From NCBI RefSeq assembly GCF_013761005.1, contig NZ_JACDUS010000007.1:62001-126000 (forward strand): 64,000 bases of DNA, in the 5' to 3' direction. How positions within the stretch are numbered: position 1 is the first letter of the stretch; each line of letters starts with the position of its first letter. Positions 44,839 through 54,140 of this stretch are shown here, one piece after another. The DNA comes from Desulfosalsimonas propionicica (GTDB lineage Bacteria > Desulfobacterota > Desulfobacteria > Desulfobacterales > Desulfosalsimonadaceae). The notes under the pieces are model-generated. The model had not been told where the DNA came from. It saw only the letters and a list, made by a program, of their open reading frames with translations, and did not search any database. Made by a program: the position numbers and the translations under genes.

Positions 44839-45336
44839 GTGATACAGAAACGCCGGCCGGGCTACTGGCTCATGAAGTCCGAGCCCGGTGCCTTTTCCAT
44901 CGAAGACCTGAAAAATTCCGAAAACCAGACTGCCGCCTGGGACGGGGTGCGCAATTACCAGGCCAGAAACCTTTTGCGCGATGAACTGAAGGCCGGAGAC
45001 GGGGTGCTGTTTTATCACAGCAACATTGCCAAACCCGCCATCGCGGGCCTGGCAAAGGTGGTCCGGGAAGGCTATCCGGACCACACGGCCCAGGACCCCG
45101 CATCAGACCACTATGATCCCAAAGCAACTGCAGACAATCCCAGATGGTTCATGGTCGATATCCAATACCTGGCTTGTTTGCCCGAGCCCTTTGACCGAAA
45201 TTTTCTTCGCAGCCACCCCGTGCTTTCGAAAATGGCGGTGCTGAAAAAGGGCAACCGGCTGTCGGTCCAGCCGGTCACCCCGGAGCAGTGGCAGGCTGTT
45301 TTGGATGTCTCGGGCTTGCCTGATCCGTTGAAATGA
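44839..45336 (+). CDS. EVE-domain protein
   Basis: A 165-residue EVE (PUA/YTH-like) domain protein: GYWLMKSEPGAFSIEDL, WDGVRNYQARNLLRD and VLFYHSNI match the family core. EVE domains bind modified bases in DNA or RNA, and bacterial single-domain members are widespread and poorly understood. The start is a GTG at 44839 with AAGGAG seven bases upstream. It follows the efflux operon after 220 bp on the same strand and is convergent with the chemoreceptor. Confidence 0.88.
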   Translation: MIQKRRPGYWLMKSEPGAFSIEDLKNSENQTAAWDGVRNYQARNLLRDELKAGDGVLFYHSNIAKPAIAGLAKVVREGYPDHTAQDPASDHYDPKATADNPRWFMVDIQYLACLPEPFDRNFLRSHPVLSKMAVLKKGNRLSVQPVTPEQWQAVLDVSGLPDPLK

Positions 45337-45360
45337 TGGTTTCCGCCGACAGTGTTGGGT

Positions 45361-47226
45361 TCATGAATCCGGTGTGCCGGCCGCCTGGTATTGCGCATCT
45401 GATTTTCTTTTGCCGTGGACAATTTGTCTGAGCCGGATCACCAGCCGGTCCATTTCAGTGGCCTGGGAGGACAGCTGCTGGGCGGCACTGGCCGACTCCT
45501 CGGAGTCGGCGGCATTCTGCTGGACGACCTTGTCCATTTCCGAAACCGCGGTGTTGACCTGTTCAACACCCTCGGACTGCTCCCTGGAGGCTGCGGCAAT
45601 CTCGGAAATCAGGGAGATGATCTGCCCGGTGCTCTCCTTGATGGAGCGCAGTTGGCCGGCGGTTTCTTCTGCCGCTTTTACGCCGTTTTCCGCATTGTCC
45701 CGGGATTTTTCAATTAGCTGGGAAGTGTTCTGGGCCGCCTCGGCGCTGCGCTGCGCCAGATTGCGCACTTCTTCGGCCACCACGGCAAAGCCTTTGCCCG
45801 ATTCCCCGGCGCGGGCAGCCTCAACAGCCGCGTTTAAGGCCAGCAGATTGGTCTGAAAAGCGATATCATCTATGGTTTGAATGATTTTGGAAGTTTCCTG
45901 AGCTGATTGCTGTATTCCGCCAATGGCTGAATTCATTTCTTCCATGGACGCCACTCCGGAGTCCACAACTGCAGCGGTTTCCTTGATGGCTGAATCGGCC
46001 TGCCGGCTGTTTTCCGCATTTTGTCGGGTCTGGGCCGCAATTTCTTCCAGTGAAGAAGATGTCTCTTCCAGGCTGGAGGCCTGCTGGCTGGAGCCTTCCG
46101 CCTGGGACTGGCTGGATGCCGCCACCTGATTGGAAGCCGAGGCCACCTGTTCGGAGCCTTTGTGCAGCCCTTCCACGATTTTTTGAATCGGATTGGCAAT
46201 GGATGCTGACAGCAGGTAGACCAGGCTCAGAACGCACATAAAAGCGATGCCGCCAATGATTACCGTCAGGCGCACCATTTGATTGGCCTCTGCGAGAATG
46301 GAGTTGACGGGAATGGCGGCCATGGCTGTCCACCGGGCACCGGTATCGCCGATTTCGAAGGGAATTGCTACCCGAAGGGCGTCGCCTGCCAGTTTTTCGG
46401 ACGCATTGGTGGTGACAAAACCCTGGCCGGAGGAAATTTTTTCGGAGTGCTGATCAAACCAGTCATATACGCCCGAGACTTTCCTGCCGGCAAGGGAGGC
46501 CTGCGGATGGCCGATAAACCGTTGGCCCTGTGAGACAAGTGTCATATACCCGTTGCCGGTCAGTTCGGTTTCCGCCATCATCTGGTTAAACAAATCCAGA
46601 GAAAGATCGACACCGGTAACACCCAGGATTTTTCCCTTTGCCTTGATGGGAACCGCAAGTGTGGTCATCAGGACCTCGCTTCCGCCGATTTCATATAAAA
46701 ACGGTTCCAAAACCGTTTCCTCTCCGGAGTTTTTGGCCCTGAGATAGTAATCCGCCTCCAGGTAGTCGTTTAATGCCATGGTTTGAATCCGGCCGCCTTC
46801 CCTGTATACATAAGGGACAAACCGTCCCTGCTCGCTGTTCCATGGGGCCTGGGATACCCCGGCATCCCCCTTGTCATATGCATCCGGCTCCCAGCAGGTC
46901 CATACGCCAAGCAGTTGCTCATTTTTTTTGAGGATCTGTTGAAGTATGGCTGTAACAGCCGCCCTGGAGGGTATCTGGCCCTGCTCCTGAATCCCTGACA
47001 TGCTCGCGGCAATGATCCGGGCGCTTTGAAGAGCGCGGCCGACGTTGGCAGACACATTTTCAGCAGCATTTTGTACCTGGTACCGGGTGGCGGCTGTGGC
47101 TTGCCGGCGGCTCAAATTCCGGGACTTGAGTCCCACTATGACGGATACTGCGGCAAATGCAATGGCCGTAACTATGCCGATGGAAACAATCATTCTGAAT
47201 TTGATGGAAAAATTTTGCAGCTTCAT
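45361..47226 (-). CDS. Methyl-accepting chemotaxis protein with Cache sensor
   Basis: A 621-residue receptor. N-terminal helix (about 8-30), a periplasmic dCache-type domain (about 35-275, with [15 protein letters not shown] and [10 protein letters not shown]), a second helix (about 285-310), a short poorly conserved HAMP, then the cytoplasmic signalling coiled coil with the hairpin tip [22 protein letters not shown]. No C-terminal CheR-docking pentapeptide is present. The ATG at 47226 follows AAAGGAG. The leader contains a terminator-type hairpin. No che genes are nearby. Confidence 0.92.
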   Translation of the reverse strand: MKLQNFSIKFRMIVSIGIVTAIAFAAVSVIVGLKSRNLSRRQATAATRYQVQNAAENVSANVGRALQSARIIAASMSGIQEQGQIPSRAAVTAILQQILKKNEQLLGVWTCWEPDAYDKGDAGVSQAPWNSEQGRFVPYVYREGGRIQTMALNDYLEADYYLRAKNSGEETVLEPFLYEIGGSEVLMTTLAVPIKAKGKILGVTGVDLSLDLFNQMMAETELTGNGYMTLVSQGQRFIGHPQASLAGRKVSGVYDWFDQHSEKISSGQGFVTTNASEKLAGDALRVAIPFEIGDTGARWTAMAAIPVNSILAEANQMVRLTVIIGGIAFMCVLSLVYLLSASIANPIQKIVEGLHKGSEQVASASNQVAASSQSQAEGSSQQASSLEETSSSLEEIAAQTRQNAENSRQADSAIKETAAVVDSGVASMEEMNSAIGGIQQSAQETSKIIQTIDDIAFQTNLLALNAAVEAARAGESGKGFAVVAEEVRNLAQRSAEAAQNTSQLIEKSRDNAENGVKAAEETAGQLRSIKESTGQIISLISEIAAASREQSEGVEQVNTAVSEMDKVVQQNAADSEESASAAQQLSSQATEMDRLVIRLRQIVHGKRKSDAQYQAAGTPDS

Positions 47227-47302
47227 GGGGTAATTTCGCTCCTTTACGGCAGAAACAGGTGGCAATCAGTCTCCGGCCCCGGTTTTAAGGGTTTGCCGGC
47301 GC

Positions 47303-47337
47303 AAAAAAACCTATCGGCCGGGAAGGCTGATAGGTTT
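47303..47337 (-). terminator. Terminator-like hairpin in chemoreceptor leader
   Basis: Minus-strand stem AAACCTATC / GATAGGTTT with an inner GCC/GGC, followed by seven U (47303-47309). It lies about 75 bp upstream of the receptor ATG and downstream of a TTGACA box near 47460, so it is more likely an attenuator than a 3' end. No riboswitch class could be assigned. Confidence 0.6.
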
Positions 47338-47496
47338 AGCCGGAAATTTTTCTGCTGAAAAGTTTTGCTCATGTTTGCCCGGCATATGAAAAAACAGCCA
47401 TGTAACCTGGTATTTTGGGACAAATTGGGCTATTATTTGTGGTTTGGAAAATAAAATGTCAAGTTTGAAGATCAGAAGACAGAAAGCGGGTGTGTC

Positions 47497-47862
47497 ATGG
47501 ACCAGGCTCTGAAAACGGCAAACACAATCCTTTACTGCAAAAACTGGTCTCAGACCGTTTTGTTTTACAAAGACCGGCTCGGCCTGGTTGTCAATTTTGC
47601 AAACGATTGGTTTGTGGAGTTCTGTCTGGCGGGCGGAGCCAGGCTGAGCATTGCCGATCAAAACCGCGCTTCGGTTAAAAGCTGCGGCGGCGCCGGTATC
47701 ACCCTGGCCCTGGAAGTCGAAGCCATTGAACCGGTCTGGGCAAAGATAAATGCATCCGGTCTTGGGCCCACCCATATCCGGGATCATCCCTGGGGCGCAC
47801 GGGTGTTTTACTTTTACGATCCGGAGGGCCACCGGATCGAAATCTGGCAGCAAAGTCCGTAG
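47497..47862 (+). CDS. VOC/glyoxalase-like protein
   Basis: A 121-residue single VOC module: TILYCKNWSQTVLFYKDRLGL at the start and FYFYDPEGHRIEIWQ at the end with the usual Glu metal ligand. The family includes glyoxalases, dioxygenases and fosfomycin- or bleomycin-resistance proteins; substrate unknown. It sits 55 bp upstream of the RidA gene. Confidence 0.82.
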   Translation: MDQALKTANTILYCKNWSQTVLFYKDRLGLVVNFANDWFVEFCLAGGARLSIADQNRASVKSCGGAGITLALEVEAIEPVWAKINASGLGPTHIRDHPWGARVFYFYDPEGHRIEIWQQSP

Positions 47863-47917
47863 TTATCAAAACAAAAGAAATCAAGGATCATTTTTTAGAC
47901 CAGGGAGGTATTTTTTT

Positions 47918-48340
47918 ATGCAATCTTCAGGAAAAACCCTGATCAATCCCCCGGGAACCGAGCAGATTTACAGGCACTTCCAGTTCTCCCAGGCCGTGCG
48001 CGCCGGAAACAGGGTCTGGGTATCGGGTCAGGTGGGCATTGACGAAAACGGAAAGGCCGCCGAAGGCATCGAGGCCCAGGCACGGGCGGCTTTTGTCAAT
48101 CTGCAGCATGTTCTGGCAGAAGCCGGAGCAGGCATGCAAGACGTGGTGGAACTGGTGACCTACCACACCGCCATGAAGGAAATCGGCAGGTTTTTAAAGG
48201 TTAAGGCCGAATTCATCCCTTCTGATTTTCCGGCCTGGACGGCCGTGGGGGTCACCGAACTGGTCATGCCCGAGCTTTTGTGCGAAATCCGGGCCACTGC
48301 TGTGATCGGAAGCGGCGGCAGCAGGCCGGAGGGGACCTAA
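47918..48340 (+). CDS. RidA-family enamine/imine deaminase-like protein
   Basis: A 140-residue RidA/YjgF family protein: FSQAVRAGNRVWVSGQVGID, then VVELVTYHT and the C-terminal CEIRATAVIG with the catalytic Arg. It is slightly longer at both ends than canonical RidA, so it may belong to an Rid subfamily. GGGAGG lies upstream of the ATG. It probably clears reactive enamines. Confidence 0.88.
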   Translation: MQSSGKTLINPPGTEQIYRHFQFSQAVRAGNRVWVSGQVGIDENGKAAEGIEAQARAAFVNLQHVLAEAGAGMQDVVELVTYHTAMKEIGRFLKVKAEFIPSDFPAWTAVGVTELVMPELLCEIRATAVIGSGGSRPEGT

Positions 48341-48345
48341 CGGCT

Positions 48346-48759
48346 TTATGCCCCGTTGAGCAGTTTTTGCCAGTACGCGGGCAGAAGCGCTTTGGGAAAG
48401 TCTTTGGGAAAGGTTTGCCGGATGTGTTTGAGTTCGGCTTCAGCCGGCACATCCGAACGGGTCAGATCATAGATTACCTGCCAGCGGCCTTGTGTTTTCC
48501 GCACGCAGATCACGTACCATGTATCGGCCAGTGTCCCGGGGTGCCCCGGGGTCTGTGCCTCTGTGAGCACAGCGTATTGCGCATTGGATGAATGCACAGC
48601 AAAATCAATGCCTTTGGCTGAAGATGCGGGATCAGATGACTGCGCGTAGTTGTCGTGGACATAGTTTTGCACATCAACAAATGCAGTCGACCGGCATCCC
48701 GGACATGATATGCACAAAATCACCAGCAGGCATATAAAGTGTAGGGAAATTCGCATCAA
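48346..48759 (-). CDS. Small exported protein of unknown function
   Basis: A 137-residue protein with an N-terminal hydrophobic segment rich in Cys (ICLLVILCISCPGC), compatible with a lipoprotein or secretion signal although the lipobox is weak. The rest contains ADTWYVICVRKTQGRWQVIYDL, an NTF2/DUF4864-like strand pattern. I do not recognise the family. It is convergent with ridA (5 bp apart). Confidence 0.6.
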   Translation of the reverse strand: MMRISLHFICLLVILCISCPGCRSTAFVDVQNYVHDNYAQSSDPASSAKGIDFAVHSSNAQYAVLTEAQTPGHPGTLADTWYVICVRKTQGRWQVIYDLTRSDVPAEAELKHIRQTFPKDFPKALLPAYWQKLLNGA

Positions 48760-48855
48760 TTCAATTCCTGTCCGGGTCTGTTCAGCCGGCCAGGCCGCTG
48801 CCGGCCCATTGTGTTTGCATTTTTTTGTTTTTTGATGTTTATTGCCCGATGGTTC

Positions 48856-48883
48856 TGTAAAAAGGTTTTTACGATTTTATCAT
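48856..48883. repeat. Short remnant of the intergenic repeat family (module E-like)
   Basis: TGTAAAAAGGTTTTTACGA followed by TTTTATCAT. It resembles the GTAAAAAG-N-TTTTTACGAG-GC ends of the larger repeats near 2970, 26775 and 51065. It is short, so the match could be chance. Confidence 0.4.
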
Positions 48884-48965
48884 ATTGGTGTGCAATGTTT
48901 TTTTCAGCCGGAATTGGCAAATCGCTCACAATTGGCGGAAATTCTTTGAAAAGAAAGGAAACATC

Positions 48966-49670
48966 ATGAAAATCAGAGCAATGTTTTTGATCCTGGCGCT
49001 GGCTGTCCTGGCGGCGGGATGCGGAGGGGTCAAAAAACCGGTTTCAGGTCCGGAAGCCGGTCAGATTGTCAGTGGCCTGGATTCAAAAACTTTCGAGTTT
49101 GCCAGAAATGAGCTCATCGTTCAGCCTTTTCCGGCCGTTGGCGATACAGAGGATTTTCAGTTTGTTTATCCGGTCATCATGGACGCCCCCACCCGGCGGT
49201 ATAACGACAGGCCGGAACCCAAATTCATGAAAGATCTCGCCGGGCTGCTTCAGCGGGATCTTGGAATTGATCTGGATTATGAAAAAATGGACAGCCGGAA
49301 AAAAACCAAAGTCACCAAGAAGCCGGGTTTTGTCTGGGACCCGGAACTTTACTGGCCCATTGCGGTCAAAAAGGTTCGCACCGGAAAAAATAAAGTCGAG
49401 ATGTATACCCGGGTAACCGATAACAGGCCCGGCCTGGATGTCATGGGACTGGAGTTTGAAACCGTTATCCAGGTGAAAAGCGGCTCAACGCTGTTAAAGG
49501 AATACCACAGCCGGGCCAGCTATCATCCGGACATCAGGCCGGAATTCATAAAAGCCCAGCTCATTGAATACTTTGTGCATATCCCTGAACTCAAAAAACA
49601 TCACATGCCCGATATGGTCTTGAGTGATACGGCCATCCCGGAAGAAATCAGGCAGCTCCGGGAACGTTGA
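48966..49670 (+). CDS. Lipoprotein of unknown function
   Basis: A 234-residue protein with a clear lipoprotein signal (LALAVLAAGC, lipidated C19). The mature part has no family I recognise. It has charged segments (SRKKTKVTKK), a WDPELYWPIAVKKV stretch and a C-terminal FVHIPELKKHHMP. GAAAGGAA precedes the ATG at 48966. It is in the same direction as the small Cys ORF and TSUP gene that follow. Confidence 0.7.
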   Translation: MKIRAMFLILALAVLAAGCGGVKKPVSGPEAGQIVSGLDSKTFEFARNELIVQPFPAVGDTEDFQFVYPVIMDAPTRRYNDRPEPKFMKDLAGLLQRDLGIDLDYEKMDSRKKTKVTKKPGFVWDPELYWPIAVKKVRTGKNKVEMYTRVTDNRPGLDVMGLEFETVIQVKSGSTLLKEYHSRASYHPDIRPEFIKAQLIEYFVHIPELKKHHMPDMVLSDTAIPEEIRQLRER

Positions 49671-49737
49671 AAAACGCATTTTCAGACCATGGATTAACGG
49701 AGTTAAGGGACCTGTCCGAATCTGAACGACCACCTCC

Positions 49738-49887
49738 ATGGCGGCCGGCGGATTTTTGACCTGCGAAATTTGCACGGTGGCTTGCAAACAGCTGAAATAT
49801 TGCCGCATCACATCTGAGGGCAGAGAACGTTTAAACCGCATGCGGGAAAAAATCAAAGAGCTTTACCAGGAGGTCATGGAGCAATGA
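49738..49887 (+). CDS. Possible small Cys-containing protein coupled to TSUP gene
   Basis: A 49-codon frame: MAAGGFLTCEICTVACKQ, then a basic amphipathic helix LNRMREKIKELYQEVMEQ. Four Cys (C-x2-C-x3-C-x6-C) cluster at the N-terminal end. Its stop overlaps the TSUP start by four bases (ATGA), which favours real translation, but there is no good ribosome site at its own ATG. It could also be the degraded end of a longer gene. Confidence 0.35.
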   Translation: MAAGGFLTCEICTVACKQLKYCRITSEGRERLNRMREKIKELYQEVMEQ

Positions 49888-50672
49888 TTTATCTTGTGGT
49901 TTGCGGGGCGGCCCTTTTTGTGTCCGGGCTCACCCTTTATTCCGGCTTCGGCCTCGGCACCCTGCTGATGCCCGTATTTGCCGTTTTTTTTCCCGTGCAT
50001 GTGGCAGTGGCGGCAACAGCGGTGGTGCACGGGGCCAACAATATTTTTAAGGTCCTGATGGTGGGCCGGCATGCCGACCGCGAGCTTGTGCTGCGCTTCG
50101 GCATGCCGGCCATCATAGCCGCGTTTGCCGGAGCCGCCGCACTTGGCTATGTATCGGGCTTTGACGCCCTGGCCACCTATTCCATCGGCGCGAAAACCGC
50201 CGTGATCACACCGGTCAAGCTGGTGATGGGGATTTTGGTGCTCATTTTTGCCATGTTTGAGCTGCTTCCCCTGCTTCGGAAGTTAAAGATCGACCGCCGG
50301 CACCTTTTGTGGGGCGGTCTGCTGTCCGGCTTTTTCGGGGGCCTGTCCGGCCACCAGGGGGCACTGCGATCGGCCTTTTTGCTAAAGACAGGGGTCTCTA
50401 CAGAGGCCTTTGTGGGCACCAATGCTTTTATCGGTTTTATGGTGGACATGGCACGGATTGTTGCCTATGGGTTTTTGTTTTTGGCCGCAGGTGCCGCCAG
50501 TCCCATCGGTGCAGAACAATGGCCCCTGATCGGCGCTGGAACAGGGGCTGCGTTTATCGGTGTGATCATCGGCAAGCGCTGGATGCACAAGGTCACCATG
50601 ACGACAGTTCAAACCATTGCCGGCGTTTTGCTGCTGGGCATTTCCGTCTGCCTGATGGCGGGCATTATCTGA
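49884..50672 (+). CDS. TauE/SafE-family (TSUP) membrane permease
   Basis: A 262-residue permease with about 7-8 helices of the sulfite exporter TauE/SafE family. It has two repeats: TLYSGFGLGTLLMPVFAVFFP near the start and GGLLSGFFGGLSGHQGALRSAFLL in the middle. The family moves sulfite, sulfonates or other small anions. AGGAGG precedes the ATG. A second TSUP gene lies at 58.4 kb in a different setting. Confidence 0.88.
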   Translation: MIYLVVCGAALFVSGLTLYSGFGLGTLLMPVFAVFFPVHVAVAATAVVHGANNIFKVLMVGRHADRELVLRFGMPAIIAAFAGAAALGYVSGFDALATYSIGAKTAVITPVKLVMGILVLIFAMFELLPLLRKLKIDRRHLLWGGLLSGFFGGLSGHQGALRSAFLLKTGVSTEAFVGTNAFIGFMVDMARIVAYGFLFLAAGAASPIGAEQWPLIGAGTGAAFIGVIIGKRWMHKVTMTTVQTIAGVLLLGISVCLMAGII

Positions 50673-50718
50673 TTTGCACCCGAGGGTTTCAGATTTTTAA
50701 AACAGAAATGGTTGATGA

Positions 50719-50779
50719 GCCTGTAAAAAGTATTTTTTACAGGCAGTGTTAAGTTTTAAGTGATTAAGTGTTAAGTAAA
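50719..50779 (-). repeat. Intergenic repeat module C (inverted copy)
   Basis: The reverse complement of 15377-15437 with one mismatch in 61 bp. It contains the GCCTGTAAAAA/TTTTTACAGGC palindrome, which follows the TSUP stop by about 45 bp and could also terminate transcription. Confidence 0.8.
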
Positions 50780-50825
50780 TCTAACAGGTTTCGTTCTTTT
50801 CTGGTTTCGCTATGATCTCTGTATT

Positions 50826-51077
50826 AAGCCTTCCAAGGAAGTCCAAGGCCGGGGTTTCAGTTTTTGAAGCGACATTGAGCGTTTACGGAAAAATTCAGCA
50901 AATGCCGGAGCGTAAAAATTTCAAACTGTTTGAGGCCGGCGGGCCGAGTTTTTGAAATTTTAGCGAAGGCATTTGATGAATCCGTAAACGGTCAGGAGCG
51001 AAAAAACTGAAACCCCGGCCGCAGGGCTTCCTTCCTGCAACAACAGCGGACGCGGTAAAAGGTTTTTTACGAGAGCC
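50826..51077. repeat. Palindromic intergenic repeat, module B (copy 2, long apex) with module E
   Basis: The arms match 2826-2986 (CCAAGGAAGTCCAAGG to GCGTTTACGG and CCGTAAACGGTCAGGAGCG to GCTTCCTTCC). The apex here is about 95 bp and is itself palindromic (ATTCAGCAAATGCC with GGCATTTGATGAAT, TTTCAAACT with AGTTTTTGAAA). It ends in TTTTTTACGAGAGC. It fills the gap between the convergent TSUP and RND genes. Confidence 0.75.
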
Positions 51078-51086
51078 TCATGGTTG

Positions 51087-54000
51087 TTATCTGTGGGCCA
51101 GGGTATAGAGACAGGGCATCAGAAACAGGGCGACGATGATTTCCATGCCCAGGCCGCCGATGGCGGCAACGGCCATGGGCTGGAGCATGTCGCCGCCTTC
51201 GCCCATGTTGGCGGCCAGGGGAACAAATCCCATCATGGTGGTGACAGATGTCATGATCCGGGGGCGCAGCCGGATTTTGGCCGCCTCGGTTACCGCGGCC
51301 CCGGCGGCCAGTCCCTGCCGGTCTTGCAGATCGCCGGCATGGGTCAACAGCAGCACCCCGTCGTTGACCGTTGCGGCCACCACCACCAGCACGCCGATGA
51401 TCACCGTGGCCCCCAGGGGCAGGCCTGCGGCATGCATGGCAAACACCGAGCCGGCCAGGCAGACCGGCACGCAGGCAAGGATCAAAGCCGGCAGCCGGAT
51501 GCTGTTAAACTGCACGGTCAGCACGATAAATGAGAAAAACAGGGCAAAGCCGAGCACGGCAAACACTGTATTTTTCATGTCCGCCATCATTTCCGCATTT
51601 CCGCCAAAGTCAAAGCCATAGCCCGCCGGCCGGGCAATCTGTTCAAGGGCTTTTTGCAGCCCGGCGACCCCGCCGGCCAGATCACCGCCGGCCATATCCG
51701 CCTCCACGGTGATCTGTTTGACCTGGTTTTCCCGGATGATTTCCACCGGGCCGGAGGCGGCGGTTACATCAGCAATGTCTCTGAGCCGGATTGTGCCGTC
51801 TTCGTTTGCGCGGACAATCAGGTTTTCTACATTCTGGCGGCTGGTCAGGCTTGTTTCCGGGACCAAAACCCGGATATCGTAGTATTCTGTTCCGTCGCGG
51901 AACCGGGTCGGCACGGCCCCGGTGATCAGGGAACGCAGAGACCGGGCCACGTCTGCAACAGAAATTCCCAGCTCGGATGCCTTTGTCCGGTCCACGCGTG
52001 CCTGATACTCGGGTTTGGTCCGGTCCATGGAGATGGAGACATTTTCAAACTGATCTGTTCCCCGGACGGCCGCCACCGTGCGGCCGGCCAGATCCTCGAG
52101 GATCTCCATATCCCGGCCCCGGACCTGGACGATGACATCTGCGGCCCGCAGGCCCTTGATGCCCTTGATGGGCATCTGACGGGCCATAATTTGTCCCCCG
52201 GGCGGCTGGATGCCGGCAAGGCTTTTGCGCAGAAAAGCCACATAATCCCTGGTGCTGATATTCCTTTGGGCCCGGGCCACGAGCTGGATGTCCACCTGCC
52301 CCTCATTGGCCACCTCAAAGGTGGTCAACCCCTTGACCTGGCCGCCGGCCAGGGCAAAGGTGCTTTCAACCCGCGGATCATCTGTCACCTGTTTTTCGAT
52401 TCTTCCCAGCACGCGGTTGGTTTCGTGTACGGATGCGCCTGTGGGCATTTTTACCTTGACCATGATGCGGCCGTCATCAATCAGGGGCAGAAATTCCCCG
52501 CCCAGCCGTCCGGTCAGAAAAAAAGCAGCTGCCAGGATTATGAGAAAAACCCCGATCACGGTTTTCCGGCGCATAAGCGCCCGGGTCAGCACCCGGCCGT
52601 AGATTTCCGTAAAGCCTGAAAACATTTTTGCAAACCACCCGGATTCATCCCCGGGCCGGGTTTTGCCAAGCAAAAGGGTGGTGATCATGGGCGTTAGTGT
52701 CACGGCAACCGCCAGGCTGATGACCACGATGCCGGAAATCACCAGGATGAGTTCCCGGAAAAGCAGGCTGATCAGGCCGGGAACAATGAGAAAGGGCACA
52801 AACAGGGCCAGAAACGAAAGGGTGGCCGCCACCAGGGCCGGGCCCACTTCATCGACGGCGGCCACGGCGGTGGCGGTGGTGCTGTTTTCTAAAGATTCAC
52901 GCCGGAGCCGGGAGATGTTTTCCACCACCACGATGGAATTGTCCAGTACCACGCCGATGGCCACGATCAGTCCGCCCAGGGAGAACATGTTGAGAGAAAA
53001 CCCGGCAAGCTTCATGAGCCCGAAATTGAGCACCAGGGTCAGGGGCAGGGCAATGACCATGATCAAAACCTGCCTGGCACTGCCCAGAAACAGGTAGACC
53101 ACGATGATCAGCAAAACCGCTGCGGCAATGGCGGCGTTGCGGACACCGGTAAGGGCCTGGCGCACGTAAACCGCCTGGTCCTCCACATAGCCTATCCTGA
53201 GGCCTTCGGGCAGTTCGGGTTTGAGCTCTTCCAGGAGCCGGGCCACGTTGTCTGCGGTTTGCACGGTGTTGGCTTCGGCTTCCTGGAGAACTGAAATTTT
53301 GACGCACTGCCCGCCGTTAAACCGGGTGATGACCCGTTGGTCCTCGTGGCTGTCTGTCACCCGGGCAATGTCTCGGAGAAAGACTTTCCGGTGCTCATCC
53401 CGGATCAACACCACACTGCCGATGTCTTCAAGGGTTTCATATTCGCCCATTGTCCGGGCGATGATTTCCCTGGGGCCTTCGGTGATCCGGCCGCCGGTGA
53501 GTTCCAGGTTTTCCGCACCCACGTGATCGATGATGTCGTTTAAGGAAAGCCGGTGTTTTTCCATGGCTGCCGGGTCGAGTTCAATGCGGATTTCGCGCTC
53601 AAGCCCGCCGATGATTTCCGTGCCGGCCACGCCCCGCACCGCCAGTATCCGGTCCTGGAGCCAGTTGTCAGCCCAGTCCCGAAGCCGGACCGGGTCCCAT
53701 TGATCCGAGCTTACGGTGAGCTGCATCACCGGGAGCTGGGAGGGATCTGCCTTAAATACGTAAGGGGCTTCAATGTCATCTGGAAGATGTTGTTCAGCCC
53801 GGGTTAAGGCAGCCAGCACGTCCTGGAATGCCACGTCAATGTCTGCCCCGTACTCAAAATGCACGTCCAGGGAATAAATCCCCTCCATTGAGGAAGATTC
53901 CAGATAGTCCAGCCGGTCCACCGTGGCCATGAGGCGCTCCACCGGATCGGCGATCTCGGTGTCGATCTCCCCGGGCATGGCTGCGGGCCACTGGATCTGT

Positions 54001-54140
54001 ATTTTCACCAGGGGGTAGGTGATATCCGGCAGATAATCCACCGGCAGCCGCCAAAGGCCGTAGAGGCCCAGTACCACAAGGGCTGCGGCAATGGCGCCTG
54101 CGGCAAGTCTTCGGGAAACCGCATAGGCCGTTATTTTCAT
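51087..54140 (-). CDS. RND efflux permease (second system)
   Basis: A 1017-residue RND permease with 12 helices and two porter loops. Helix 4 carries GLIVAIGVVLDNSIVVVENISRL and the C-terminal half VVAATVNDGVLLLTHAGDLQ. It is closer to the general AcrB/MdtBC-like bacterial family than to Cus-type metal pumps. It is the last gene of the ArsR-headed operon, coupled by a four-base overlap to its adaptor. No outer-membrane factor is encoded nearby, so it must borrow one, perhaps that at 43.1 kb. Confidence 0.93.
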   Translation of the reverse strand: MKITAYAVSRRLAAGAIAAALVVLGLYGLWRLPVDYLPDITYPLVKIQIQWPAAMPGEIDTEIADPVERLMATVDRLDYLESSSMEGIYSLDVHFEYGADIDVAFQDVLAALTRAEQHLPDDIEAPYVFKADPSQLPVMQLTVSSDQWDPVRLRDWADNWLQDRILAVRGVAGTEIIGGLEREIRIELDPAAMEKHRLSLNDIIDHVGAENLELTGGRITEGPREIIARTMGEYETLEDIGSVVLIRDEHRKVFLRDIARVTDSHEDQRVITRFNGGQCVKISVLQEAEANTVQTADNVARLLEELKPELPEGLRIGYVEDQAVYVRQALTGVRNAAIAAAVLLIIVVYLFLGSARQVLIMVIALPLTLVLNFGLMKLAGFSLNMFSLGGLIVAIGVVLDNSIVVVENISRLRRESLENSTTATAVAAVDEVGPALVAATLSFLALFVPFLIVPGLISLLFRELILVISGIVVISLAVAVTLTPMITTLLLGKTRPGDESGWFAKMFSGFTEIYGRVLTRALMRRKTVIGVFLIILAAAFFLTGRLGGEFLPLIDDGRIMVKVKMPTGASVHETNRVLGRIEKQVTDDPRVESTFALAGGQVKGLTTFEVANEGQVDIQLVARAQRNISTRDYVAFLRKSLAGIQPPGGQIMARQMPIKGIKGLRAADVIVQVRGRDMEILEDLAGRTVAAVRGTDQFENVSISMDRTKPEYQARVDRTKASELGISVADVARSLRSLITGAVPTRFRDGTEYYDIRVLVPETSLTSRQNVENLIVRANEDGTIRLRDIADVTAASGPVEIIRENQVKQITVEADMAGGDLAGGVAGLQKALEQIARPAGYGFDFGGNAEMMADMKNTVFAVLGFALFFSFIVLTVQFNSIRLPALILACVPVCLAGSVFAMHAAGLPLGATVIIGVLVVVAATVNDGVLLLTHAGDLQDRQGLAAGAAVTEAAKIRLRPRIMTSVTTMMGFVPLAANMGEGGDMLQPMAVAAIGGLGMEIIVALFLMPCLYTLAHR

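Noticed and set aside
51654-52619. 321-codon frame opposite the second RND permease
   Set aside because: Antisense shadow; no ribosome site and no motif.
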